Shown in pieces: positions 55,856-64,000 of a stretch of 64,000 bases of DNA. Numbering within the stretch: position 1 is the stretch's first letter; each line of letters opens with the position of its first letter. This DNA is from Akkermansia muciniphila. Lineage in GTDB: Bacteria > Verrucomicrobiota > Verrucomicrobiia > Verrucomicrobiales > Akkermansiaceae. The DNA lies in assembly GCA_945901795.1 (NCBI GenBank), contig CAMDLP010000007.1, positions 1-64,000 on the forward strand. The letters are read 5' to 3'. The notes under the pieces were generated by a model. It had not been told where the DNA came from. It worked only from the letters and a program-made list of their open reading frames with translations, and did not search any database. The position numbers were made by a program, and so were the translations under genes.

Positions 55856-56668
55856 TTAAATGGCGACGGGGGCCTTGATGTGCGGGTGCGGATCGTAATT
55901 TTCCAAGCGGATGTCGTCGATGGTGAACGCGTCGATGTCCCTGACGTCCGGGTTCAGCCACAAGCTCGGCAAGGCGCGCGGCTCGCGGGAGAGCTGGAGT
56001 TCGGTCTGCACCAGGTGGTTCGAATAAAGGTGGAGATCGCCGAAAGTGTGGACGAAATCCCGCGCCTCGTAGTTGCAGACGTGGGCGACCATTTTCGTCA
56101 GCAAGGCGTAAGACGCGATGTTGAAGGGCACTCCGAGAAACAGATCCGCGCTGCGTTGATAGAGCTGGCACGATAGTCCGGGGCGGCCGCCGTCGGTCGC
56201 TTCGTGGACGTAGAATTGAAAAAGCAAGTGACAGGGCGGCAAGGCCATCTGGTGGATTTGGCCGACGTTCCAAGCGGATACGATGTGCCGCCGCGAATGG
56301 GGATTTCCTAGCAAGCCATCGATCAGCAAGTGGACCTGGTCGATCGTCCGGCCATCGGGCGTCGGCCAGGCGCGCCATTGTTTGCCGTAAACCGGCCCCA
56401 GCTCGCCCTCGGCGTCCGCCCATTCGTCCCAGATCGTCACGCCGTTTTCCTTGAGATAGCGGGTGTTGGTTTCCCCGCGGAGAAACCATAACAGCTCGTG
56501 GATGATCGAGCGCAGGTGCAGCTTCTTGGTCGTCACGCAGGGAAATCCCTGGCGCAAATCATAACGCGCCTGCCGACCGAACACCGAAATCGTCCCCGTG
56601 CCCGTCCGGTCGGAGCGTTCCTCGCCGTTTTCCAGCACGTCGCGCATCAAATCGAGATAAGCTTTCAT
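55856..56668 (-). CDS. thyA: Thymidylate synthase
   Basis: ThyA makes dTMP from dUMP and methylene-tetrahydrofolate. The start at ATG 56666-56668 ([18 protein letters not shown]) gives 270 residues; the frame runs 30 codons further without similarity. The catalytic cysteine is in [13 protein letters not shown], with [19 protein letters not shown] and [13 protein letters not shown] at the C-terminus. It leads folA. The 268 bp upstream to ftsH hold no gene that I can see. Confidence 0.97.
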   Translation of the reverse strand: MKAYLDLMRDVLENGEERSDRTGTGTISVFGRQARYDLRQGFPCVTTKKLHLRSIIHELLWFLRGETNTRYLKENGVTIWDEWADAEGELGPVYGKQWRAWPTPDGRTIDQVHLLIDGLLGNPHSRRHIVSAWNVGQIHQMALPPCHLLFQFYVHEATDGGRPGLSCQLYQRSADLFLGVPFNIASYALLTKMVAHVCNYEARDFVHTFGDLHLYSNHLVQTELQLSREPRALPSLWLNPDVRDIDAFTIDDIRLENYDPHPHIKAPVAI

Positions 56669-56936
56669 GCCACTGATCAAGCCACGGAGCGGGCTCGTCA
56701 GGCAAGGACGAAGGGTCCCCGCCCGGAAGATAAAATGCACCTTGCCCGCAAGTTCCACGGTCTCGTGGCTGCGGCGTCTCTTCTTCTAAAACGGAGCATC
56801 ACCCACCCGCTCCCGCGCTTCCTCAGCCACCCGCGCGGCTTCGGCCTGCAATCTGGCGAAAACGCACTACAGCCTTGGGATGAATGCGTCTTGATTGGGG
56901 CTGGAGGAAGACGCTCGCGGCGACCGATGATCGCTG

Positions 56937-59297
56937 CTACGCGGGGGCGCCGATGGCTCCGGGAATGGGGCCGGGACCTTCCGGGCGGTCTTCTTCAGCG
57001 GCCTTGGCGACGGGCTTTTTCTTGAGCTCGTCCGGGACCGGTGGCGGCTTGGGCGCGGATGGCGGGTTTTTCATCTCGCCGAATTCGATGATGTCCTTGA
57101 GGTGGGCGGCATCGAGGGTTTCGAATTCGAGAAGCGCCTTGGCGATGAGTTCGACCTTGTCGCGGCCTTCTTCGAGGACGCGGGTGGCGATGGCGTAGGC
57201 GTTGTCGATGAAGTTTTTGATTTCCTCGTCGATGATCTGAGCGGTGCTCTCGCTGTAGTTGGTGCGGCGGCCGCCCATGTCGCCACGGCCGAGGAAGACT
57301 GGGCCGTCGCCTTCGCCGTATTCGACCATGCCGAGTTTGTCGCTCATGCCCCATTCGCAAACCATGTGGCGGGCGAGCGAGGTGGCTTGTTTGATATCGC
57401 CCGAAGCGCCGTTGGAGACGTCGTCGCTGTGGAATCCTTCCGCGATGCGGCCGCCCATGGTGACGATGAGGTTGGCGAGGGCTTCCTTTTTCTGGGTAGA
57501 ATATTTGTCGCCGTCTGGCAGATACATCGTCGCGCCGAGGTAGGGACCGCGCGGGATGATGGTGACCTTGTGGAGCGGGTTGGTGTCTGGCAGGACCATG
57601 TTGAGGTAGGCGTGGCCGGCTTCGTGCCAGGCGGTGCCGGTTTTCTCCCTGTCGGACATGGCGAGGCTGCGGCGCTCGCGGCCCCAACGGACCTTGTCGC
57701 GGGCTTCTTCCATTTCGTCGAGGGTGACGGCGGAGAGGCCGCGGCGGGCGGCGAGCAGGGCGGATTCGTTGATCAGGTTGGCGAGCTCGGCACCGGAGAA
57801 ACCGGGCGTGCCACGGGCGATTTTGGAAAGGTCTACTCCGGCGGCGAGTTTGATCTTCTTGACGTGGACGCGGAGGATTTCCTCGCGGCCGTTGACGTCG
57901 GGAAGGGAGATGGTGACTTGGCGGTCGAAACGACCGGGACGCAGCAGCGCGGGGTCGAGCACGTCCGGGCGGTTGGTGGCGGCGATGATGATGACGCCTT
58001 CTTGGGTGTCGAAGCCGTCCATCTCGACGAGCAGTTGGTTGAGCGTTTGCTCGCGCTCGTCGTGACCACCGCCCATGCCGTGGCCGCGATGGCGTCCGAC
58101 GGCGTCGATTTCATCGATGAAAATCAGGCAGGGCGCGTGTTTGCGGCCTTGCTCGAACATGTCGCGGACGCGGGACGCACCGACGCCGACAAACATTTCG
58201 ACGAAGTCCGAGCCGGAGATTGAGAAGAACGGCACGTCCGCCTCGCCGGCGATGGCGCGGGCGAGCAGGGTCTTGCCGGTGCCGGGCGAGCCGACCATCA
58301 GCACGCCCTTCGGGATCGAGCCGCCGAGTTTCTGGAACTTGCGGGGATCGCGGAGGAAATCAACGATTTCAAACAACTCTTCCTTGGCTTCCTGGATGCC
58401 GGCGACGTCCTTGAAGGTGACCTTGTTTCTGTCCATTGTTAGAAGGCGGGCCTTGCTCTTGCCGAACGACATCGCGCCGCGGCCGGCGGATTTCATCTGT
58501 TGGCGGAACAGGAAAAACAGGATTCCGATGATCAGCAGGAAGGGCAGGAAGGTGAACAATGCGCTGCTGAGGTAGTCCTTGTTACGCCCGTAGATGGCCT
58601 TGTCCTTGACGAGCTTGTTGAGGTCCTCGCTTTGGATCGCGGTGGAGACGGGGACGCTGAACTGAACGGCTCCGGTGACCATTCCCTTGGCATCGAGTTG
58701 CACGGGCGGGAGGGTCACGATCGTGCGGGTGCCGACGATCACCGCGTCATCCGAGCCGGCGGTGGTCAGGACGCGCAGCGAATTGACAGGATCGCTGATT
58801 TCAACGGATTTGAGGGCCAATGACTTCCGGAGCTCGGCGAGGGAGAGGCTTTCCACATCGTTTTCGAGGGGTTGCTCGGAAGCGGCGGCGACTTGCTGGA
58901 AGCGGATGTTGTCGCCGAGCAGTTCGTTGATTTCATTACGTTGGAGGGCGAAATTGACGAGCACGCGGAAATCCTTTTTCTGGCTGTCCGACTTGGGGGC
59001 GAGGATTTCGGGGCTGACCCAACCGGTGATGGTGGCGTCGAAGGAAGTGTCGGTGGTGATGACCTTGAGCGGCTGCTTTGAATTGTCCACGACCACGCGG
59101 CCTTGGTCCCAGGCCTGGCGGAACTGGGAGTAGGTCATGGGAGTGGCCGCCTTGTTGTTATTGGTGAGGAACGCCACGCCAAGAATGACCGTTGCCACGC
59201 TGAGGAGGCCGAGGAGACGCCAGTTGAAGCCATTGGCCTCGCCGGGAGTGCGGTTCGGGTTGTTGGGTGGCGGAGTGGGGTTCGGTGAGTCGGACAT
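56937..59297 (-). CDS. ftsH: ATP-dependent zinc metalloprotease FtsH
   Basis: FtsH is a membrane AAA+ protease that degrades misfolded membrane and regulatory proteins. The 786 residues have a Pro/Asn-rich N-tail, membrane helix 1 (27-45), a periplasmic segment (about 46-242) and helix 2 (244-266). The AAA+ part has Walker A GSPGTGKT (336-343) and LIFIDEIDA. The protease zinc site is HEAGH (558-562). The periplasmic segment of about 195 residues is far longer than the ~70 of E. coli FtsH. A short disordered tail is rich in Pro and Lys. Confidence 0.96.
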   Translation of the reverse strand: MSDSPNPTPPPNNPNRTPGEANGFNWRLLGLLSVATVILGVAFLTNNNKAATPMTYSQFRQAWDQGRVVVDNSKQPLKVITTDTSFDATITGWVSPEILAPKSDSQKKDFRVLVNFALQRNEINELLGDNIRFQQVAAASEQPLENDVESLSLAELRKSLALKSVEISDPVNSLRVLTTAGSDDAVIVGTRTIVTLPPVQLDAKGMVTGAVQFSVPVSTAIQSEDLNKLVKDKAIYGRNKDYLSSALFTFLPFLLIIGILFFLFRQQMKSAGRGAMSFGKSKARLLTMDRNKVTFKDVAGIQEAKEELFEIVDFLRDPRKFQKLGGSIPKGVLMVGSPGTGKTLLARAIAGEADVPFFSISGSDFVEMFVGVGASRVRDMFEQGRKHAPCLIFIDEIDAVGRHRGHGMGGGHDEREQTLNQLLVEMDGFDTQEGVIIIAATNRPDVLDPALLRPGRFDRQVTISLPDVNGREEILRVHVKKIKLAAGVDLSKIARGTPGFSGAELANLINESALLAARRGLSAVTLDEMEEARDKVRWGRERRSLAMSDREKTGTAWHEAGHAYLNMVLPDTNPLHKVTIIPRGPYLGATMYLPDGDKYSTQKKEALANLIVTMGGRIAEGFHSDDVSNGASGDIKQATSLARHMVCEWGMSDKLGMVEYGEGDGPVFLGRGDMGGRRTNYSESTAQIIDEEIKNFIDNAYAIATRVLEEGRDKVELIAKALLEFETLDAAHLKDIIEFGEMKNPPSAPKPPPVPDELKKKPVAKAAEEDRPEGPGPIPGAIGAPA

Positions 59298-59419
59298 AGG
59301 AGTCGTGAAAAAACCGGGCGGGAGGCGTGCGCTTAAGGTGGGTGCGCTGCCGACTACCGTCCGGGAGTGAGGGAGGATAGCTTAAGAGGGTGAAAAGCAA
59401 ACCCCTTTTTTGCACGAGT

Positions 59420-59437
59420 CTTGCGGGCGGGCGCAAG
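59420..59437. repeat. Hairpin CTTGCG-N6-CGCAAG upstream of the ABC exporter gene
   Basis: A perfect 6-bp stem with a 6-nt loop lies 71 bp before the chosen start, in the divergent ftsH/exporter region (59298-59507). It may be an operator or a leader hairpin. The region contains a TATCCT-like -10 for ftsH on the minus strand, but no clear promoter for the exporter. Confidence 0.4.
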
Positions 59438-59507
59438 GTCTGCCAAGAAAGCCGGCGTGGAACCACCCGCACCCCAAAAAGACCAAGCTCAATCGCCTCA
59501 ATTAAGG

Positions 59508-62500
59508 ATGCGTGTGGTGGGTTGGTTGCGGGCGATTCCGGGGGTGGGCCGGCTGCGGGCTTTGCGGCCGGGGGCGGACGCGCACGTCGGAGTTTTGGTA
59601 GATGCCTTCGCGGCGTTCGCGACTTTGGACGACGAGCTGAGTTCGCTGGAGGCGGATCTGATTTTGGACATGTTGCGGAGCGCGTTTCCGGAGGTGGACC
59701 ACGGCTGGCTGGGACGGCGGTTGCAACGCGCGGTGCGCAATCCGCAGCCGCTGCAGGCTTTGGCGGTTGAGCTGAAGGACGGTTTTGATGATGCGGGAAA
59801 ACTGGCGCTGGGCTTGCAGTTGTTCACGCTGGTGGATGCGGCGGGGCGCTCGGAGCGGAATCGGACGAGTTTCGAGATTTTCATGCGGCGGCTGGGGCGG
59901 CCGGATTACGGGGTGGCGATCCTGCGGGAAATGCGCGGCGACGGCGGCGATCCTGCGGATTGGGAGCTGCCCTTTGAGCGCTTGGTTTTCGGTAGGGACG
60001 GCGCGGATGTTTTATTGCCACCGGCGGCGGGGGATCATGAATTCCGGGTTTACCGGGCGGGGGATTTGATTTTGGTGAGGAACACCGGCATCTCGGCGTT
60101 GTGGATCCGCGGGCGCTCGGTGGAAACCGGTTCGTTTTTGCGGATGCGCGAGCGCCAGCCGCTGGTGGTGCCGGGCTGGACGCTGAGTTACGAGGACCTG
60201 ATGTTTTTCCTCGATGTGAAGCGCACCGGCAACTCACCGACGATCTATCTGGAATCCGGCGGCACCGGGCTGACCGCCGAGCGGACGCGCGGACGGCAAA
60301 GCGCGCTGCGGGTTAGATTCGGGCTCCACGCGGAGGTCGAGGCGCTGCGCGACACCGAACTGCACGCCGGCAGCCGCGGACCGCTGAAGAAGGGGGAAAT
60401 CGTGATCTGCCGCAATCACGAGCGGCTGGGCGACGCGTCGGGTTTCAGTCTCTCGATCAACGAACTCCGCCGCAAGGCGACGCAAAAGGGACGGCGCTTC
60501 CGGCTCGCGGGCGACCGGCAGGAATACCTGGTTTCTAACGACGCTTCCGCGCTCGCACCGGGCGACTTACTGCTAGGTCCGAAATTATCGCCCAAGGCCG
60601 TGCTGTTTATCCGTTATGACGCGCAGCGGGCGGAGGGCGAGCTGGTAGTCCGGGAAAGCCACGGGCCGATTCTGGTAGATGGTGTGCCGGTGCGTCAGAC
60701 CGCGCCGCTGCGGGATGGCTCGTTGATCCGTCTTTCCGGTAGCCAGTCGGTGCGCTGCCGTTTCAGCGAGGGATTTCTGGACGAGGAGCGGACGTTGATC
60801 GAGTCGCTCCAGGTGGAGGATTTGATCCATGATTTCGGGCCGGAAGCGCGGGCGCTGGATCACGTGAATTTCGAGGTGAAGCGCGGGGAAATGCTCTGTA
60901 TCATCGGCCCCAGCGGCAGCGGCAAGAGCACCCTGCTTTCCGTTCTATCAGGCCAGCGCGAGCCGACGCGCGGCAAGGTGAAGCTGAACGGAATCCCCCT
61001 CTATGAGCGACGGGAGCACCTCGTGCCGTTCATCGCCCACATGCCTCAGGAGGAGGCGCTCAATCCCCAGCTAACGGTGCGCGAGCACCTGCGGCACGCC
61101 GTCACCATCCGGCGGCCGGCGCTGTCGCTGGCAGAACACGAGCGGCGGGTTGACAGCATGCTCGCGGAACTCGGCTTGCAGTCGATCGCCCGCCGGCGGG
61201 TGGGCTCGCCGGGGGAAAAAACGATTTCCGGCGGCGAGCGAAGCCGGCTGAATCTGGGAGTGGATCTAGGGAGTCGGGCGGAGGTCTTCCTGTTCGACGA
61301 GCCGATCTCCGGCCTCTCGTCGAAGGACTCCGAGCACGTCGCCGAAACGCTGCGGTCGCTGGCCCGCGAGAAAATCGTGATCGCCTCGCTGCACCGGCCG
61401 GGAGCTCCGGTGCTTCGCTTGTTCGACAAGGTCCTGTTACTTGATAGCGGCGGGCGTCTCGCGTATTTCGGGACTCCGGCGGGAATGGTCGGTTATTTCC
61501 GGGACGCCTGCGAGGAGCTCTCGATCTCCCACCCGTCGGTCACCGCGAAGTCGCCGCTGGGCGCGGACTTCGTGTTTGACGTGTTGGAAACCCCGCTGAG
61601 CTCCATCGGCGGCGGGTCGAACACGGGAGCTGCGCGGCGCTTCCCGCCGTCGTTCTGGCAGGAGCGTTTCGAGAGCGTGGACCTGATGCAGTCCCTGCAG
61701 CCGGGGAGCGGTCCGGTTTCCAAACACGGAGAGTCCGGGGAAGGGGAGCGCTTGCCGGTGCCACCGAAACCCTCGCGGAGGCTCCACGCCGTGCTGGCGG
61801 TCTTCGCCACGCATTTCCTGCGCTCGCTGCTGTCGAAATACCGGACGCGCGGGACGATTTACAGCACCTGTCTTGAAGCGCCGCTGTTAGCCGCGCTGGT
61901 CGCGATCACCTTGCGGTCCTCGCCGGAGGGTCCCTATCAGTTCGCCACCGCGCTGCACATTCCGGCCTACCTGTTCCTGAGCGCCACGGTGGCGATGTTC
62001 CTGGGGCTGACCAACTCGGCGACGGAAGTGCTGCGCGACCGGCCGATCCTGCGGCGCGAGCGCAACTGCCAGCCGGGCGCGAGTTCCTACGTGATCGCGA
62101 AATTCGCCGCGCTGGGGCTGGTCGCCGCGATCCAGTGTCTGGCGTATCTGGTGGTGGGGAATTACTTTCTGGATATCGACGGGATGCTGCCCTATCTGTG
62201 GCTGTGGATGACCCTAACGGCATGGACCGGCACCGCCATGGCGCTGGTCGTTTCCTCGATCGTGAAGACCGAGCGAGCCGCGCTGACGGCGGTGCCGCTT
62301 TTGTTAGTTCCGCAGATGCTGCTGGCGGGGGCGCTGGTGCCTTACCGGGAAATGAACCGCGGGTTGTTTGAGGACGCATCGAGCATCCGCGACCGGGGCG
62401 GGGTGCCGGTGCCGGCGGGGATCATGCCGCTGCGCTACGCCTACGAGGCGATGATCGTCGCCCAGGCCACGCGCAATCCGTTCGAGGAGGAGCGGCTGCG

Positions 62501-63020
62501 GTTGCAGCGGCGGATCGACAAGGCGCGTGCCAGCGCGACTCCGCTGACCGCTGGGCAGGTGGAGCGTTTCGAACTGGTGAAGGAGGGACTACGGCGCTTG
62601 CTGGCGTCCGGCGCGACCTCGCCGGAGGAAGCGAAGAATCTGGTCGGGCGGATCCGCCGCACCGCCATGTCGGGGAGCCGCATCGAGGTGGAAACCATGA
62701 AGATCTGGCCGGAGAATGATCGGGAGGTGCGTCCGGCGTCCGAGTTTTTCGTGAACGAGCGGATTGATCTGCTAGTGCGCGAGGCGGAAACTTTCCGCAA
62801 CGATTACCGCGACCAGTCGCGGCGGATCGTCTTCCACGCGCTGAAGAAACCGATTCCGTTGATGACGGCGAAGACCGGCGCTTCGGTTCACGAATATGTG
62901 GAGCGTCATGACCAGATAGAAACCCAGAAATACTGCGGGATCGTGCTGGCGGGAATCATCCTCGGGTGCGGAGGGATTTCGATCCTGATCATTTCCCGGC
63001 AGAACCGGCAGACGCGTTAG
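59508..63020 (+). CDS. TerB-like / FHA-like / ABCG-type exporter fusion
   Basis: From ATG 59508 the protein has 1170 residues; GTG 59457 or TTG 59421 would lengthen it. Residues 24-130 look like a TerB-type helical domain (VGVLVDAFAAFATLDDELS). About 150-240 and 390-445 are beta-rich FHA-like modules. An ABC ATPase follows: GPSGSGKS near 467, ISGGERSRLNLGVD near 572, EVFLFDEPISGLSS, and H in IASLHRPG. An ABC-2 type membrane domain spans about 785-1030, with a last helix near 1142-1165 after a long loop. The fused NBD-TMD order is that of ABCG half-transporters. Substrate unknown. It converges with the next gene, overlapping it by four bases. Confidence 0.85.
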   Translation: MRVVGWLRAIPGVGRLRALRPGADAHVGVLVDAFAAFATLDDELSSLEADLILDMLRSAFPEVDHGWLGRRLQRAVRNPQPLQALAVELKDGFDDAGKLALGLQLFTLVDAAGRSERNRTSFEIFMRRLGRPDYGVAILREMRGDGGDPADWELPFERLVFGRDGADVLLPPAAGDHEFRVYRAGDLILVRNTGISALWIRGRSVETGSFLRMRERQPLVVPGWTLSYEDLMFFLDVKRTGNSPTIYLESGGTGLTAERTRGRQSALRVRFGLHAEVEALRDTELHAGSRGPLKKGEIVICRNHERLGDASGFSLSINELRRKATQKGRRFRLAGDRQEYLVSNDASALAPGDLLLGPKLSPKAVLFIRYDAQRAEGELVVRESHGPILVDGVPVRQTAPLRDGSLIRLSGSQSVRCRFSEGFLDEERTLIESLQVEDLIHDFGPEARALDHVNFEVKRGEMLCIIGPSGSGKSTLLSVLSGQREPTRGKVKLNGIPLYERREHLVPFIAHMPQEEALNPQLTVREHLRHAVTIRRPALSLAEHERRVDSMLAELGLQSIARRRVGSPGEKTISGGERSRLNLGVDLGSRAEVFLFDEPISGLSSKDSEHVAETLRSLAREKIVIASLHRPGAPVLRLFDKVLLLDSGGRLAYFGTPAGMVGYFRDACEELSISHPSVTAKSPLGADFVFDVLETPLSSIGGGSNTGAARRFPPSFWQERFESVDLMQSLQPGSGPVSKHGESGEGERLPVPPKPSRRLHAVLAVFATHFLRSLLSKYRTRGTIYSTCLEAPLLAALVAITLRSSPEGPYQFATALHIPAYLFLSATVAMFLGLTNSATEVLRDRPILRRERNCQPGASSYVIAKFAALGLVAAIQCLAYLVVGNYFLDIDGMLPYLWLWMTLTAWTGTAMALVVSSIVKTERAALTAVPLLLVPQMLLAGALVPYREMNRGLFEDASSIRDRGGVPVPAGIMPLRYAYEAMIVAQATRNPFEEERLRLQRRIDKARASATPLTAGQVERFELVKEGLRRLLASGATSPEEAKNLVGRIRRTAMSGSRIEVETMKIWPENDREVRPASEFFVNERIDLLVREAETFRNDYRDQSRRIVFHALKKPIPLMTAKTGASVHEYVERHDQIETQKYCGIVLAGIILGCGGISILIISRQNRQTR

Positions 63021-63625
63021 GAGTTTTCCGCTGGCGGCGAGGCGACTTGGGAAAGCGCTTCCATCACCGCGAGCACGGCCGGCGGATCGAGCGCTTCGGG
63101 GACGACGGCACCGAGCACCAGGCTGCCGTAGGCGGTTTCCACCGGGATGACTTCCAGCGTCGCTCCGGCGCCGATTTTGACATGGACGTTGCCGGCCGAA
63201 GCGCCCGGTCGGCGCGAGGCGAGCGCGAGGCTGCGGGCGAGGAAGTGCAGCCGTCCGTGATGGCTCTCGTCGAAAATAACAGATCCTTCGCGGTCGAGGA
63301 TGAAAATGCCGGTCGCGGAGAAATTGTGGCGCATCCAGTCGCGGAAGCGGGAGATCCGGTCCAGAAACGGGCCGCGGGCGATGGTCGGGTTTTCCGCTTG
63401 CGGCGGCGAGTTGTTAGCCGGTGGCGCGGCGGGCGCATGGATCACCTGCGGCGGAAGCGGCGGCGTAGTGATCGGCGGGGAAATCGGATCGCTCGCGTAA
63501 CCGACGAAGCCCTCGCCGAAACCCGCGTCCGCCAGCGGCGCGGTGGGTTCGCGGTTAGGCTTCATCAGGCGGTCGGCCAGGCGGCGGACCTCGACGGGGT
63601 CAAGCCATGGATTGATCGGGTCCAT
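63017..63625 (-). CDS. Unknown protein, possible roadblock/LC7-like domain
   Basis: The 202 residues have a Pro- and Ala-rich, probably disordered stretch (about 25-85) and a C-terminal alpha/beta part. In that part FILDREGSVIFDES starts strand 1, followed by HHGRLHFLARSLALAS and the beta strands LEVIPVETAYGSLVLGAVVP. This resembles a roadblock/longin-type fold, but the match is only of pattern. Its start overlaps the stop of the ParA-like gene by one base (TGATG), so the two are coupled. Confidence 0.55.
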   Translation of the reverse strand: MDPINPWLDPVEVRRLADRLMKPNREPTAPLADAGFGEGFVGYASDPISPPITTPPLPPQVIHAPAAPPANNSPPQAENPTIARGPFLDRISRFRDWMRHNFSATGIFILDREGSVIFDESHHGRLHFLARSLALASRRPGASAGNVHVKIGAGATLEVIPVETAYGSLVLGAVVPEALDPPAVLAVMEALSQVASPPAENS

Positions 63626-64000
63626 CAGCCGCGAGCGGCGTGGTGGCCGCCGTTAGGTTCGAGTTTCGCCTCGATTTCCGCCCGCAGCGAATCGAAGACC
63701 ACTTGTGCGCCCGCGCCGTCTTCGAGGACGCCGATGGGCAGGCCGCGGGCACTGGCCCGGACGAAGAGCCCATCGCGCGGGATTTGGGTTTGGAAGACCA
63801 TTTCCTGAGGCAGCAACTGGCGCAGGGCGGCGGCGGCTTCCGTGCTTTCCGCTAGGTCGTGTTGCACCATCGTGAGGCAGACCCCGAGCACGCTGAGCCG
63901 CGGGTTCATCACCCGCAGGCGGTTCAGGCCTTCCAACAATTTCGGCACCGAGCGGATTCCCAGAGGCTCGGCCTGCTGTGGAATCAGGATCGCGTCGCTG
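63625..64000 (-). CDS. ParA-family ATPase, C-terminal part (cut by window edge)
   Basis: The minus-strand frame stays open to the right window edge and gives 125 residues. SDAILIPQQAEPLGIRSVPKL is the ParA motif after Walker B, followed by LSVLGVCLTMVQHD and QTQIPRDGLFVRASARGLPI, the usual C-terminal region. The Walker A lysine lies outside. It differs from parA at 11.2-12.0 kb and may position another structure. It is coupled to the roadblock-like gene. Confidence 0.8.
   Translation of the reverse strand, partial: SDAILIPQQAEPLGIRSVPKLLEGLNRLRVMNPRLSVLGVCLTMVQHDLAESTEAAAALRQLLPQEMVFQTQIPRDGLFVRASARGLPIGVLEDGAGAQVVFDSLRAEIEAKLEPNGGHHAARG

Overview
This 64 kb window is GC-rich, densely coded bacterial chromosome, mostly housekeeping genes on the minus strand. 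I infer a member of the Verrucomicrobiota, probably near Luteolibacter/Haloferula in the Verrucomicrobiales. The reasons are the Bat/MoxR cluster with fused Bat proteins, the FHA-type ABC exporter, weak Shine-Dalgarno use, and many short palindromic intergenic repeats. The lineage is inferred from gene content and style, not from a marker-gene comparison. I found no rRNA, tRNA, CRISPR array, prophage or intact insertion sequence.

Region by region. 1-3.5 kb (plus strand) is the right end of a type I restriction-modification locus: the last 36 codons of hsdS, a four-helix-bundle suffix/zinc-ribbon protein, and an EcoEI-type hsdR. Both spacers carry TTGAC/GTCAA-rich inverted repeats. 3.6-12 kb (minus) is the cell-shape block parA, mreB, mreC, mreD, mrdA (PBP2), rng and prfA. 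12-18.8 kb (minus) has a Tat-exported Gfo/Idh/MocA oxidoreductase, a 410-bp gene-free stretch with a possible transposase remnant, a two-gene sugar-nucleotide operon whose second gene fuses a GHMP kinase to a UDPGP-type pyrophosphorylase, and a VapBC-like pair. 18.8-26.7 kb (minus) is the MoxR/DUF58/BatA-E cluster, with BatB+C and BatD+E fused. 26.8-34.5 kb (minus) holds tig-clpP-clpX, ispE-pgeF, a MarR regulator, a lipoprotein, birA and nadC. An AEC transporter follows.

35.6-42 kb (plus) carries guaB, guaA, hisS and aspS, separated by repeats. 42.2-59.3 kb (minus) carries trpA, an Aas-like fusion, a PhoR/PhoB pair, a left-handed beta-helix protein, an AhbA/AhbB-like protein, cca, the nusA-infB-rbfA operon with a decayed adaptor gene behind it, thyA-folA and ftsH. 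59.5-64 kb has a plus-strand TerB/FHA-like/ABCG exporter fusion converging on a minus-strand pair: a possible roadblock-fold protein and a ParA-family ATPase cut by the window edge.

The most unusual items are the repeat-framed four-helix-bundle gene inside the type I RM locus, the GHMP kinase-UDPGP fusion, the TerB-FHA-ABCG exporter with its neighbours, and families of palindromic repeats placed directly after stop codons (41.9-43.1 kb, 4.66 kb, 38.7 kb) or built from inverted tandem octamers (51.7 kb).
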